This document shows positions 1 to 5,277 of a DNA stretch of 10,369 nucleotides, one piece after another. The DNA is taken from the NCBI GenBank assembly GCA_023428425.1, contig JAEYYP010000361.1, positions 1-10,369 of the forward strand, given 5' to 3'. The position numbers were made by a program, and so were the translations under genes. Source of the stretch: Pseudomonadota bacterium. GTDB lineage: Bacteria > Pseudomonadota > Alphaproteobacteria > Rhizobiales > Devosiaceae. Positions within the stretch are counted from its first letter, which is position 1. Each line of letters begins with the position of its first letter. Below the pieces are notes generated by a model. That model was not told the origin of the DNA. It searched no databases and saw only the letters and a program-made list of their open reading frames with translations.

Positions 1-261
1 GGTTAGACGGGGATGCAAAGGGAACGGTCGTGTCGGACCTCCCGGTAGCCTGCCCAATGGTCCGGCAGAACTCGGCCTCCCGACGGCCGGTTGCTCTGCA
101 CCGCGGCCCGCCACCGGACGACTCCGATGGCCCTCGATATCCCCTGCCGTCCGTTCGTCGCGCGCGCCCGCCCTGCAGGTGACGAGGGAAGAATCGCATG
201 GGGTGAAGGAGCGGGGATAAGTTTGTAAGTCGCTCTGGGGATTTTAGTTTTCCACGACGCT
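1..261. other. Left-edge region without a supported gene
   Basis: I see no gene here. A plus-strand frame is open from the left edge to about position 220 and a minus-strand frame is open across most of the region. Both translations are low-complexity, rich in Arg, Pro, Gly and Ser, and match no family I recognise, as expected for GC-rich non-coding DNA. The minus frame also runs through the palindromic repeat at 262-339. The stretch may include the tail or leader of a gene beyond the left edge, but nothing visible shows it. Confidence 0.5.
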
Positions 262-339
262 GTCATCCCTGCGCAAGCAGGGAGCCATCTTTCCACCTGC
301 GCGGGTTTCGACTTGGGTCCCTGCTTCCGCAGGGATGAC
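262..339. repeat. Palindromic intergenic repeat (REP/MITE-like)
   Basis: The outer arms are GTCATCCCTGCG at the left and CGCAGGGATGAC at the right. Extended to about 25 bases (262-286 against 315-339), the arms are complementary except at about two positions. Each arm also contains its own small inverted repeat (CCCTGCG...AGCAGGG on the left, CCCTGCTTCCGCAGGG on the right), so the DNA can form two small hairpins or one long one. Such elements are commonly scattered between genes in alphaproteobacterial genomes and, when translated, give spurious Arg-Lys-Gln-Gly and Ala-Cys-Ala-Gly-Met-Thr peptides, as here. I infer a multi-copy, non-coding element; copy number cannot be seen from one window. 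Confidence 0.75.
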
Positions 340-446
340 ACGTCGGGGGTGTTGGGAGGGCGCGGAACGAACTGGCGGTGCCTGCTCCCCCAGCTGAGCC
401 AAGCGGCGCTGCCCTCTCGCTCCGGGGGCAGAGGAGGCAATGTGCC

Positions 447-472
447 GGGGCGGGAGATAAGCCCGATGCCCC
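447..472 (-). terminator. Hairpin downstream of csaA
   Basis: Immediately beyond the csaA stop codon, GGGGC-GGG pairs with CCC-gat-GCCCC around a 7-base loop, giving an eight-pair GC-rich stem with a three-base bulge. It is the right place for the end of the YbjN-proC-csaA transcript. There is no T-run after it on the minus strand, so a classical intrinsic terminator is not supported. It may stabilise the 3' end or act with Rho. Confidence 0.35.
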
Positions 473-477
473 CTGCC

Positions 478-816
478 CTACATCAGCTTCCTGCCGTTGG
501 GCACCGGACGTTCGGTGGCGGCGAGGACAATCGCGCCGGCATCATCCTCGAAGCCGAGGGTGAGGACTTCAGAGCGGAAGGGGCCGATCTGGCGGGGCGG
601 GAAGTTGACCACGGCCATGACCTGGCGGCCCACCAGCGCTTCGGCGGTGTAGTGTACCGTGATCTGGGCAGAGCTTTTCTTGACCCCGATTTCGGGGCCG
701 AAATCGATGAGGAGGATATGTGCGGGCTTGCGCGCCTCGGGAAACGGCCGGACCTCGATGATGGTGCCCGTGCGGATGTCGACCTTTTCAAAATCGGCGT
801 AGGTTATCTCGGTCAT
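478..816 (-). CDS. csaA: CsaA-type tRNA-binding-domain protein
   Basis: This 112-residue protein is a single OB-fold tRNA-binding domain of the CsaA / EMAP-II / MetRS C-terminal type. CsaA is described in Bacillus as a dimeric secretion-related chaperone and in other bacteria as a tRNA-binding protein of uncertain role; it acts in the cytosol. Family-typical stretches are VDIRTGTI (12-19), FPEARKPAH (25-33), KKSSAQIT (46-53) and NFPPRQIGPF (71-80), and the length is normal. The ATG lies in a TGATG junction with the proC stop (one shared base), with GGGA about 8 bases upstream, so translation is probably coupled to proC. Identification of the family is firm. The physiological role is inferred only from the family. 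Confidence 0.9.
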   Translation of the reverse strand: MTEITYADFEKVDIRTGTIIEVRPFPEARKPAHILLIDFGPEIGVKKSSAQITVHYTAEALVGRQVMAVVNFPPRQIGPFRSEVLTLGFEDDAGAIVLAATERPVPNGRKLM

Positions 817-1634
817 CAGGCTTTCCCGAGTTCTTCGGAGCGCAGGCGGGCGGCGGCGACGGCGCGATCGAGCAGCGGCGCAAGGCCATCCTCGGCCATC
901 AGCACCTCCAGCGCGGCAGCCGTAGTGCCCTTGGGCGAGGTGACATTGATGCGCAACTGAGAAGCGGAGACGTCGGGTTCCGCTTCGAGCAGGCCGGCAG
1001 CACCGATGATGGTGGCACGGGCCAGTTGCATCGCCTGCTCGGGTGAGAAGCCCTGCCTCTCGGCGGCCTGAGCCAGCGCCTCGACCATGTAGAAGACGTA
1101 GGCCGGACCGGAGCCGGAGACGGAGGTGACGCCGTCGATCTTGCTCTCGTCGTCGAACCAGACCACCTGCCCGGCGGCGCCGAGCAATGCGTCTGTCGTC
1201 GCGCGATCGCTGTCGGTGATCGCGAGGCCGACAGCGCCCGAGATGCCCTTGCCGACCTGCGCCGGCGTGTTGGGCATGGTGCGAACCACCCGGTTGGTAC
1301 CGAGCGCCCCGGAAATGGCGGCAAGCGAGATGCCGGCGGCGATGGAGACGACCAGCGTCTGCGCACCGACCGACGGGGCGACCTGCGCCATCACCTCGTG
1401 GATCATCTGCGGCTTCACCGCGAGGACCAACACGTGGACGAGCACGCCTTCGGGCTTCTCCAACAGGCGCACATTGTGCTCTGCGGCAAAAGCCACGGTC
1501 GCCTCGCCAGGCATCGGATCGCACAGCACCAGCCGGTCCGGCGGCAAGCCACCGGCGATCCAGCCGCGGGCCAGCGCCAGACCCATCTTGCCGGCGCCGA
1601 TGAGGACGACCGGGCCGATATTGGATAAACTCAA
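816..1634 (-). CDS. proC: Pyrroline-5-carboxylate reductase
   Basis: ProC catalyses the last step of proline synthesis, NAD(P)H-dependent reduction of 1-pyrroline-5-carboxylate to proline, in the cytosol. The 272-residue product has the N-terminal Rossmann glycine motif GAGKMG (13-18), LAVKPQ (71-76), the family motif RTMPNTPAQVGKG (118-130), SVSGSGPAYVF (171-181) and the C-terminal TSPKGTT (232-238). The usual signature is SPGGTT, so Lys for Gly is a mild variant. I chose the TTG at 1634-1632, whose last two bases are shared with the TGA stop of the YbjN gene. It gives a normal N-terminus and length. An in-frame extension upstream would run inside the YbjN gene and looks like shadow sequence. 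Expression probably depends on the upstream gene's transcript. Confidence 0.95.
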   Translation of the reverse strand: MSLSNIGPVVLIGAGKMGLALARGWIAGGLPPDRLVLCDPMPGEATVAFAAEHNVRLLEKPEGVLVHVLVLAVKPQMIHEVMAQVAPSVGAQTLVVSIAAGISLAAISGALGTNRVVRTMPNTPAQVGKGISGAVGLAITDSDRATTDALLGAAGQVVWFDDESKIDGVTSVSGSGPAYVFYMVEALAQAAERQGFSPEQAMQLARATIIGAAGLLEAEPDVSASQLRINVTSPKGTTAAALEVLMAEDGLAPLLDRAVAAARLRSEELGKA

Positions 1635-2134
1635 GCTTCGCCTACCGTCTCGAACATGACTTCGCTGAGCGCGTCCGCCGCGCTCTTTCCAGCCCATATC
1701 ACGAACTGGAACGCCTGGTAGTACAGATCGCAACTGTCGGTGGCCGAGCGGAGCAGCGCCTCGCACTGCTGCGGGGTGACTTCGGCCCCGCCTGTCAGCA
1801 GATGCGAGTTGCGGAACAGCACCACGCCCTCGTGGTTCCACATGTCGAAATGGCCGATCCACAACTGCTCGTTGACGAGCGCGATCAGCTGGCGAACCTC
1901 GTTGCGGCGAGGATCGGGCACCTTGAGGTCGAACGCCGCGGCGATGTGCAGGCTTTCGAGGTCCTCCATCCAGTTGAACGACACATGATAGTCGGCCCAG
2001 TTGCCGCGAACGGAAATGGAAATCTCGTCGGCGTCCTGTCGCTCGAAGTTCCAGTCGTTGATCGAAGCAATATGCTCGATGATATCGACGGGGTGCACGG
2101 TACGATCCGGCTCGTATTCGAGAAGTAGTGCCAT
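1631..2134 (-). CDS. YbjN domain-containing protein
   Basis: This 167-residue soluble protein belongs to the YbjN family (Pfam PF10722), whose biochemical function is not established. E. coli YbjN has been linked to motility and stress phenotypes, and the fold resembles type III secretion chaperones. The sequence is acidic and rich in aromatic residues. It begins MALLLEYEPDRT, followed by VDIIEHIASINDWNFER, a WADYHVSFNW strand region and a C-terminal FQFVIWAGKSAADAL helix. No signal peptide or membrane segment is seen. The ATG at 2134 is preferred over in-frame ATGs 15 and 45 bases upstream because the family usually begins close to this hydrophobic stretch and a GGGA lies about 10 bases before it. 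It heads the YbjN-proC-csaA run, a common arrangement in Hyphomicrobiales. Confidence 0.85.
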   Translation of the reverse strand: MALLLEYEPDRTVHPVDIIEHIASINDWNFERQDADEISISVRGNWADYHVSFNWMEDLESLHIAAAFDLKVPDPRRNEVRQLIALVNEQLWIGHFDMWNHEGVVLFRNSHLLTGGAEVTPQQCEALLRSATDSCDLYYQAFQFVIWAGKSAADALSEVMFETVGEA

Positions 2135-2196
2135 TGCTGAGCGTCCCATTGGGCGATGCGTTGGAAGGCTGCCGGTCATCCGGCTACGCTGTTACT

Positions 2197-2327
2197 TGCA
2201 AAGAACTTGCCGCACGCGAAAGCCTACGAATCGTCCCGTGGATTTGAACCTACACGCCACCCCCGATTCCGGGGACGGCACCACAGAGCCCATCCAAGGC
2301 TTTCTTCTGTGGATGATCCGGGCGCAA
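2197..2327 (-). ncRNA. Structured small RNA, possibly alphaproteobacterial 6S RNA
   Basis: Read on the minus strand, this gene-free stretch folds into one long interrupted rod. CTTGC at the 5' end pairs with GCAAG at the 3' end. AAAGCCT pairs with AGGCTTT (7 perfect pairs) and TGGAT with ATCCA. The apical hairpin GTGCC-gt-CCCCG-GAAT-CGGGG-gt-GGCGT is nearly continuous. A large unpaired bubble on the 5' side and bulges near GGTTCAAATCC complete a shape like 6S RNA, which sequesters sigma-70 RNA polymerase. The 3' segment from GGTTCAA to GCGGCAAG resembles alphaproteobacterial 6S ends as I remember them. An alternative 5' hairpin (CCACAGA/TCTGTGG) competes. It is not a tRNA, because the TTCAAAT segment lacks a paired T-stem. 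Ends are approximate. Structure is seen; the 6S identity is inferred. Confidence 0.5.
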
Positions 2328-2330
2328 GGG

Positions 2331-2346
2331 TTAACAGGGTCTTAAC
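2331..2346. promoter_or_regulatory. CtrA-type box (TTAA-N7-TTAAC)
   Basis: TTAA at 2331-2334 and TTAAC at 2342-2346 are separated by exactly seven bases, the full consensus for the cell-cycle regulator CtrA of alphaproteobacteria. The site is almost palindromic (GGTTAA...TTAACC), so it reads as a CtrA box on both strands. It lies just upstream of the proposed small RNA's 5' end on the minus strand. Its nearer half falls about where a -10 element would be, which would suit repression or tight cell-cycle timing. No good -35 hexamer is evident. Binding is inferred. Confidence 0.5.
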
Positions 2347-2347
2347 C

Positions 2348-2463
2348 AGCCGAGTCTGTCCCCAGCCTGTTTGGCTGATTTTGGCACAGGCGGGCGCAGA
2401 CGACTCGGGGTAGAGTCCGCGCCGCAGGTGACAGAGTTGTCATCTATCCCCTTGAGACGTTGG
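2348..2463. other. Non-coding stretch upstream of the small RNA
   Basis: No gene is seen. It contains a 7-base perfect inverted repeat, CCGAGTC (2350-2356) with GACTCGG (2402-2408). Inside it is a small hairpin, CAGCC-TGTTT-GGCTG (2363-2377), followed on the plus strand by ATTTT. No plus-strand transcript is known to need a terminator here. The region may hold upstream promoter sequence for the minus-strand RNA, but I cannot assign elements. Confidence 0.35.
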
Positions 2464-2629
2464 ACGCCCCCTCCACCACGCATCCTTGATGCGCGGTCCC
2501 CCTCCCCCGCTTCGCGGTGGAGGAGCACTGAGACCTCAGTTCTTGCCGGATTCTTGTGGGGCGGTGCCGATGCAGCCTCCACCGCTTTAGCGGCGAAGGG
2601 GGCCACCCGCAGAGTGGTGGAGGGGGCGT
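2464..2629. repeat. Large imperfect inverted repeat with GC-rich arms
   Basis: The 16-base arms ACGCCCCCTCCACCAC (2464-2479) and GTGGTGGAGGGGGCGT (2614-2629) are perfectly complementary and enclose about 134 bases. Inside are further hairpins, one around CCTCCCCCGC-ttc-GCGGTGGAGG and one around CCACCGC-ttta-GCGG. It starts 14 bases beyond the stop codon of the second phosphoesterase gene. This resembles the Pro/Pro-Pro-codon-like (CCCCCTCC) non-autonomous palindromes that recur between genes in alphaproteobacteria. It could also serve as the 3' boundary of the ubiK-phosphoesterase operon. No transposase is present. Confidence 0.7.
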
Positions 2630-2642
2630 TCTGCCTGCCCTT

Positions 2643-3365
2643 TCAGAACAGCCCCTCGGCTCCGACCCAACCTGTCGTGAGGGCTTCGGTCCAGGCCGGA
2701 AAACCGTTCTTCAGGGCCAGCGCGGCGGCCCGGTCCCAGTCGTAGGCGATGGCGCGGAGGCTCGCCGACCATTTGCCGTTGCGGCGCTCGAGCAGCGCGT
2801 AGCGGGCGTCGGGCGCGCCGTGGAAGAACTGGATGCCGACCGAGCCTGGATTGACGATCAGGCGACCGTCGCGAAGGCGGACGATGCGGGCGATATGCGT
2901 GTGCCCGCAAAGAAGGACCGGGAAATCCACGCCCTCGGCCTTGGCGAGCACGGATGCCTCGTCGGGCATCGTGGTCGAGCGGCCGGTCCACCAGTTGTCG
3001 AGCCAGGGTTCGACATCGGAGCCCGGCGAGCCGTGGCACATGTACACTTCGCCCGCGACCTCGGACGTCGCCGGCAGGCTGCGCAGGTAGTCGACATGCG
3101 CTGTGCCCAGCTTCGAGGCGACGAAGCGATCGACGCTGTCGAGTTTTTCGGCCGGTCGCTTCAGCAGGTAGCGATCGTGGTTGCCGATGATGGTGGGCAG
3201 GTTGCGCGCCATCAGCGCCTCGAGGGTGCCGACCGGATCGACCGGGCCGCTGACGAGGTCGCCCAGGTTGATGGTGGCGTCGACGCCGAGCGCGGCGATA
3301 TCGGCCTCCACTGCCTCGAGGGCCAGGCGGTTGCCGTGAATGTCGGAGATGACTGCGATACGCAT
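2643..3365 (-). CDS. Metallophosphoesterase, second tandem copy
   Basis: This 240-residue protein is a calcineurin-like metallophosphoesterase of the compact YfcE/MJ0936-type group, which hydrolyses phosphodiesters with two bound metal ions. All metal-ligand motifs are visible: SDIHGN (Asp8, His10), GD (Asp36), GNHD (Asn62-His63), CHGSP (His111) and GHTH (His155, His157), followed by NPGSVG (172-177). No signal peptide or membrane segment is seen, so it is probably cytosolic. The substrate cannot be read from the sequence. It starts with ATG 9 bases after the stop of the first copy, with a GGGGGA just before the start, and the two proteins are similar along their whole length, indicating tandem duplication. 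It is the last gene of the operon and is followed by a large palindrome. Confidence 0.88.
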   Translation of the reverse strand: MRIAVISDIHGNRLALEAVEADIAALGVDATINLGDLVSGPVDPVGTLEALMARNLPTIIGNHDRYLLKRPAEKLDSVDRFVASKLGTAHVDYLRSLPATSEVAGEVYMCHGSPGSDVEPWLDNWWTGRSTTMPDEASVLAKAEGVDFPVLLCGHTHIARIVRLRDGRLIVNPGSVGIQFFHGAPDARYALLERRNGKWSASLRAIAYDWDRAAALALKNGFPAWTEALTTGWVGAEGLF

Positions 3366-3374
3366 GGTCCCCCG

Positions 3375-4088
3375 CTACAGTTCGCGCGGCTTCAGCCAGC
3401 CGGAGGTGACCACTTCGGCCCATTTCGGATAGCCGCGGTCGAGCGCTAGCTTCGCCGCGCCCTGCCAGTCGTACGGCACCGAGTTCAGCGACACTGCCCA
3501 GCCGCTTCGCCGCTTCTCGGCGATGGCGTAGTGCGCATCGGGAGAGCCGGAATCGAACGGCAGGCCGACGCTTCCGGGATTCACGACGACACGGCCATCC
3601 GCAAGCTTCACGGTACGGGGCACGTGGGTGTGTCCGCAGAGCAGCAGCGAATAGGGAAAGCCTTCCGCTTCGCGCTCGACGTGCTCGCGCGTTTCGAGGA
3701 CGGCGTTGCCCTTCTCCATGTGGTCGAGCCAGCCCACATTGTCGCTGCGCGGCGTTCCGTGGCTGAGCAGCACCGTGTCGGCGTGAACGGCGGTTGCCGG
3801 GAGCCCCCGCAGCCAGTCGAGGTGGCGTGGAGCGAGCTCCGAGCGGACGAAGGCGTCTATGTGCCAGTCGTCGTCGCGGCCGTCGGCGATGTAGCGATCG
3901 TGATTGCCCCGCACCGATGGCAGGTCGAGATCCATCAGGCGGTCGGCGACGCCGACGGGGTCGAAGGGGCCGGACAGGAAATCGCCCAGTGACAGCGTGG
4001 CATCGACACCCATGGGCGCGATGTCGTCGAGCACGGCATCGAGCGCATGGACGTTGCCATGCACATCGGAAATGATCGCCAGCTTCAC
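3375..4088 (-). CDS. Metallophosphoesterase, first tandem copy
   Basis: This 237-residue calcineurin-like phosphoesterase has an intact active site: SDVHGN (Asp8, His10), GD (Asp36), GNHD (Asn62-His63), SHGTP (His110) and GHTH (His153, His155), then NPGSVG (170-175). It shares the same plan, length and many whole segments with the gene downstream (for example the DPVG segment near residue 43, GNHDRY, and the AYDW/PYDW segment near the C-terminus). By eye about half the residues match. The middle region (70-80 and 120-145) differs most and may carry specificity. It starts with GTG at 4088, only 4 bases after the UbiK-family stop codon, so it is very likely co-transcribed and perhaps translationally coupled. 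Substrate unknown. Probably cytosolic. Confidence 0.88.
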   Translation of the reverse strand: MKLAIISDVHGNVHALDAVLDDIAPMGVDATLSLGDFLSGPFDPVGVADRLMDLDLPSVRGNHDRYIADGRDDDWHIDAFVRSELAPRHLDWLRGLPATAVHADTVLLSHGTPRSDNVGWLDHMEKGNAVLETREHVEREAEGFPYSLLLCGHTHVPRTVKLADGRVVVNPGSVGLPFDSGSPDAHYAIAEKRRSGWAVSLNSVPYDWQGAAKLALDRGYPKWAEVVTSGWLKPREL

Positions 4089-4092
4089 CGGG

Positions 4093-4350
4093 TTACTGGC
4101 CCGGGGCGCCGGACTTTGCCTTGAGCGCCTCGACTTCGGCGGTGAGCGCCTTGAGTTCGGCGGACTGGGCCATGACCAGCTCGCGCAGCGCGTCGTAGTC
4201 CTCGCGCTTCACGAGGTCCATGTCGTTGATCATGCGCTCGAGCTGCGACTTCACCGCAGTCTCGATCTCGCGGCGCACCCCGTCGGCAACGCCCGCGGCG
4301 TTGTTCATCAGCTTGCCCAGTTCGTCGAATAGCTTGCTGCCCTGCGTCAT
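4093..4350 (-). CDS. ubiK: UbiK-family (YqiC/BMFP) accessory protein
   Basis: This small 85-residue protein belongs to the BMFP/YqiC family (PF04380). In E. coli the member UbiK is an accessory factor for aerobic ubiquinone synthesis that binds UbiJ and lipids, and the Brucella member BMFP has been described as membrane-fusogenic. The N-terminal half is amphipathic helix (KLFDELGKLMNNAAGVADGV, 6-25). The C-terminal part (about 48-80) is a coiled coil with regularly spaced Leu and Ala (ELKALTAEVEALKAKS), the usual family architecture. The ATG has GAGGA about 8 bases upstream. It heads a minus-strand operon with two phosphoesterases and diverges from lgt. Family assignment is good; a ubiquinone role in this organism is inferred. 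Confidence 0.85.
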   Translation of the reverse strand: MTQGSKLFDELGKLMNNAAGVADGVRREIETAVKSQLERMINDMDLVKREDYDALRELVMAQSAELKALTAEVEALKAKSGAPGQ

Positions 4351-4400
4351 GGGGTCGTCCTCTATCTGTGTCGCCAGCGTTTTAGGCCGCGCCCCTCGCC

Positions 4401-4428
4401 TTGACCAGAGCTTCACGGCGGCTAAAAG
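4401..4428 (+). promoter_or_regulatory. Candidate sigma-70 promoter of the lgt operon
   Basis: TTGACC (4401-4406) and TAAAAG (4423-4428) are separated by 16 bases, reasonable -35 and -10 hexamers. They lie in the 108-base divergent gap, about 30 bases before the lgt GTG. No equally good pair is seen for the oppositely directed ubiK gene, although a CTAAAAC on the minus strand could be its -10. Inferred from sequence only. Confidence 0.4.
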
Positions 4429-4458
4429 GTCGCGACTGTCCCGCATCGGAGCCCGAGC

Positions 4459-5277
4459 GTGCAATTCCCCGATTTTCTGCAGCCTGTCGCCTTCGCGGTC
4501 GGTCCGGTCGAGATCCGGTGGTACGCCCTGGCCTATCTCGCTGGTGTGCTGCTGGGCGCTGCCTATGCTACAACGCTGCTGAAGCGACACGGGCTGTGGC
4601 CAGACAACCGCCCACCCTTCCCTGCTCCGGCGATCTGGGATTTCGCCTTCTGGGCCGTGCTCGGCATAGTGGTGGGAGGCCGCATCGGCTACGTGCTGTT
4701 CTACAACCTGCCCTACTACCTCGAGAACCCCGGCGCGATCGTGTCGCTGTGGGTTGGCGGCATGAGCTTCCACGGCGGACTCGTCGGCATCATGGTGGCG
4801 ATGGCGGGGTTCACGCGCTTCCACAAGGGCAAGGTGCTGTCGGGCTTCGACCTGCTGGGCGCGATCGCGACGATCGGGCTGCTGCTGGGGCGGTTGGCCA
4901 ACTTCGTCAACGCCGAGCTGTGGGGTGGACCGACCGACCTGCCCTGGGGCGTCATCTTCCCCAACGATCCCGAGGGCCTGCCGCGGCACCCGACGCAGCT
5001 CTACGAAGCGGCTCTCGAGGGGCTGCTGCTGTTCGTGCTGATCGCCGTGCTGGCGCGCACCACGCGGGCGCTGAAGCATCCGGGACTGATCGCCGGCATC
5101 TTCGGCATCGGCTATGCGGTGAGCCGCACGTTCGTAGAGTTCTTCCGCCTGCCCGACATCCAGATCGGCTACCTTTACGGCGGCTGGCTGACCATGGGCA
5201 TGGTGCTGTCGCTGCCCATCCTGATCGCGGGGATCGGACTCGTCGTCTTTGCGCTGAGGTCTTCACGTGGCGAGTGA
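4459..5277 (+). CDS. lgt: Prolipoprotein diacylglyceryl transferase
   Basis: Lgt transfers the diacylglyceryl group of phosphatidylglycerol to the lipobox cysteine of prolipoproteins, the first step of lipoprotein maturation, in the inner membrane. The 272-residue protein has about seven hydrophobic segments. Hallmark motifs are SFHGG (104-107, catalytic-region His105), GRLANFVNAELWG (144-156, the Lgt signature with Arg145, Asn148, Asn151, Glu153), RHPTQLYE (176-183) and SRTFVEFFR (222-230) with the conserved Arg223. Length is normal. It starts with GTG at 4459; an N-terminus of QFPDFLQPVAFAVGPVEIRWY is typical of the family. Its 3' end overlaps the next gene by 11 bases, so the three genes from here to 7119 are probably one operon. 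Confidence 0.96.
   Translation: MQFPDFLQPVAFAVGPVEIRWYALAYLAGVLLGAAYATTLLKRHGLWPDNRPPFPAPAIWDFAFWAVLGIVVGGRIGYVLFYNLPYYLENPGAIVSLWVGGMSFHGGLVGIMVAMAGFTRFHKGKVLSGFDLLGAIATIGLLLGRLANFVNAELWGGPTDLPWGVIFPNDPEGLPRHPTQLYEAALEGLLLFVLIAVLARTTRALKHPGLIAGIFGIGYAVSRTFVEFFRLPDIQIGYLYGGWLTMGMVLSLPILIAGIGLVVFALRSSRGE

Noticed and set aside
3..440. Long minus-strand reading frame at the left edge (145 codons)
   Set aside because: It runs straight through the palindromic repeat, has low-complexity Arg/Pro/Ser-rich composition and matches no family.
2200..2260. A tRNA gene suggested by GGTTCAAATCC on the minus strand
   Set aside because: The bases around the TTCAAAT do not form a five-pair T-stem, and no acceptor, D or anticodon arm can be drawn at the right distances.
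2190..2350. SRP RNA or tmRNA as identity for the structured RNA
   Set aside because: The conserved SRP apical motif around GGAAG/AGCAG is absent, and the stretch is too short and lacks a tag reading frame for tmRNA.
2363..2384. Plus-strand intrinsic terminator (CAGCC/GGCTG then ATTTT)
   Set aside because: No plus-strand gene lies upstream, the stem is only five pairs and the T-run is short.
4351..5079. Minus-strand extension of the UbiK-family frame into the lgt region
   Set aside because: It is antisense to lgt and low-complexity; the ATG at 4350 has a ribosome site and gives the normal family length.
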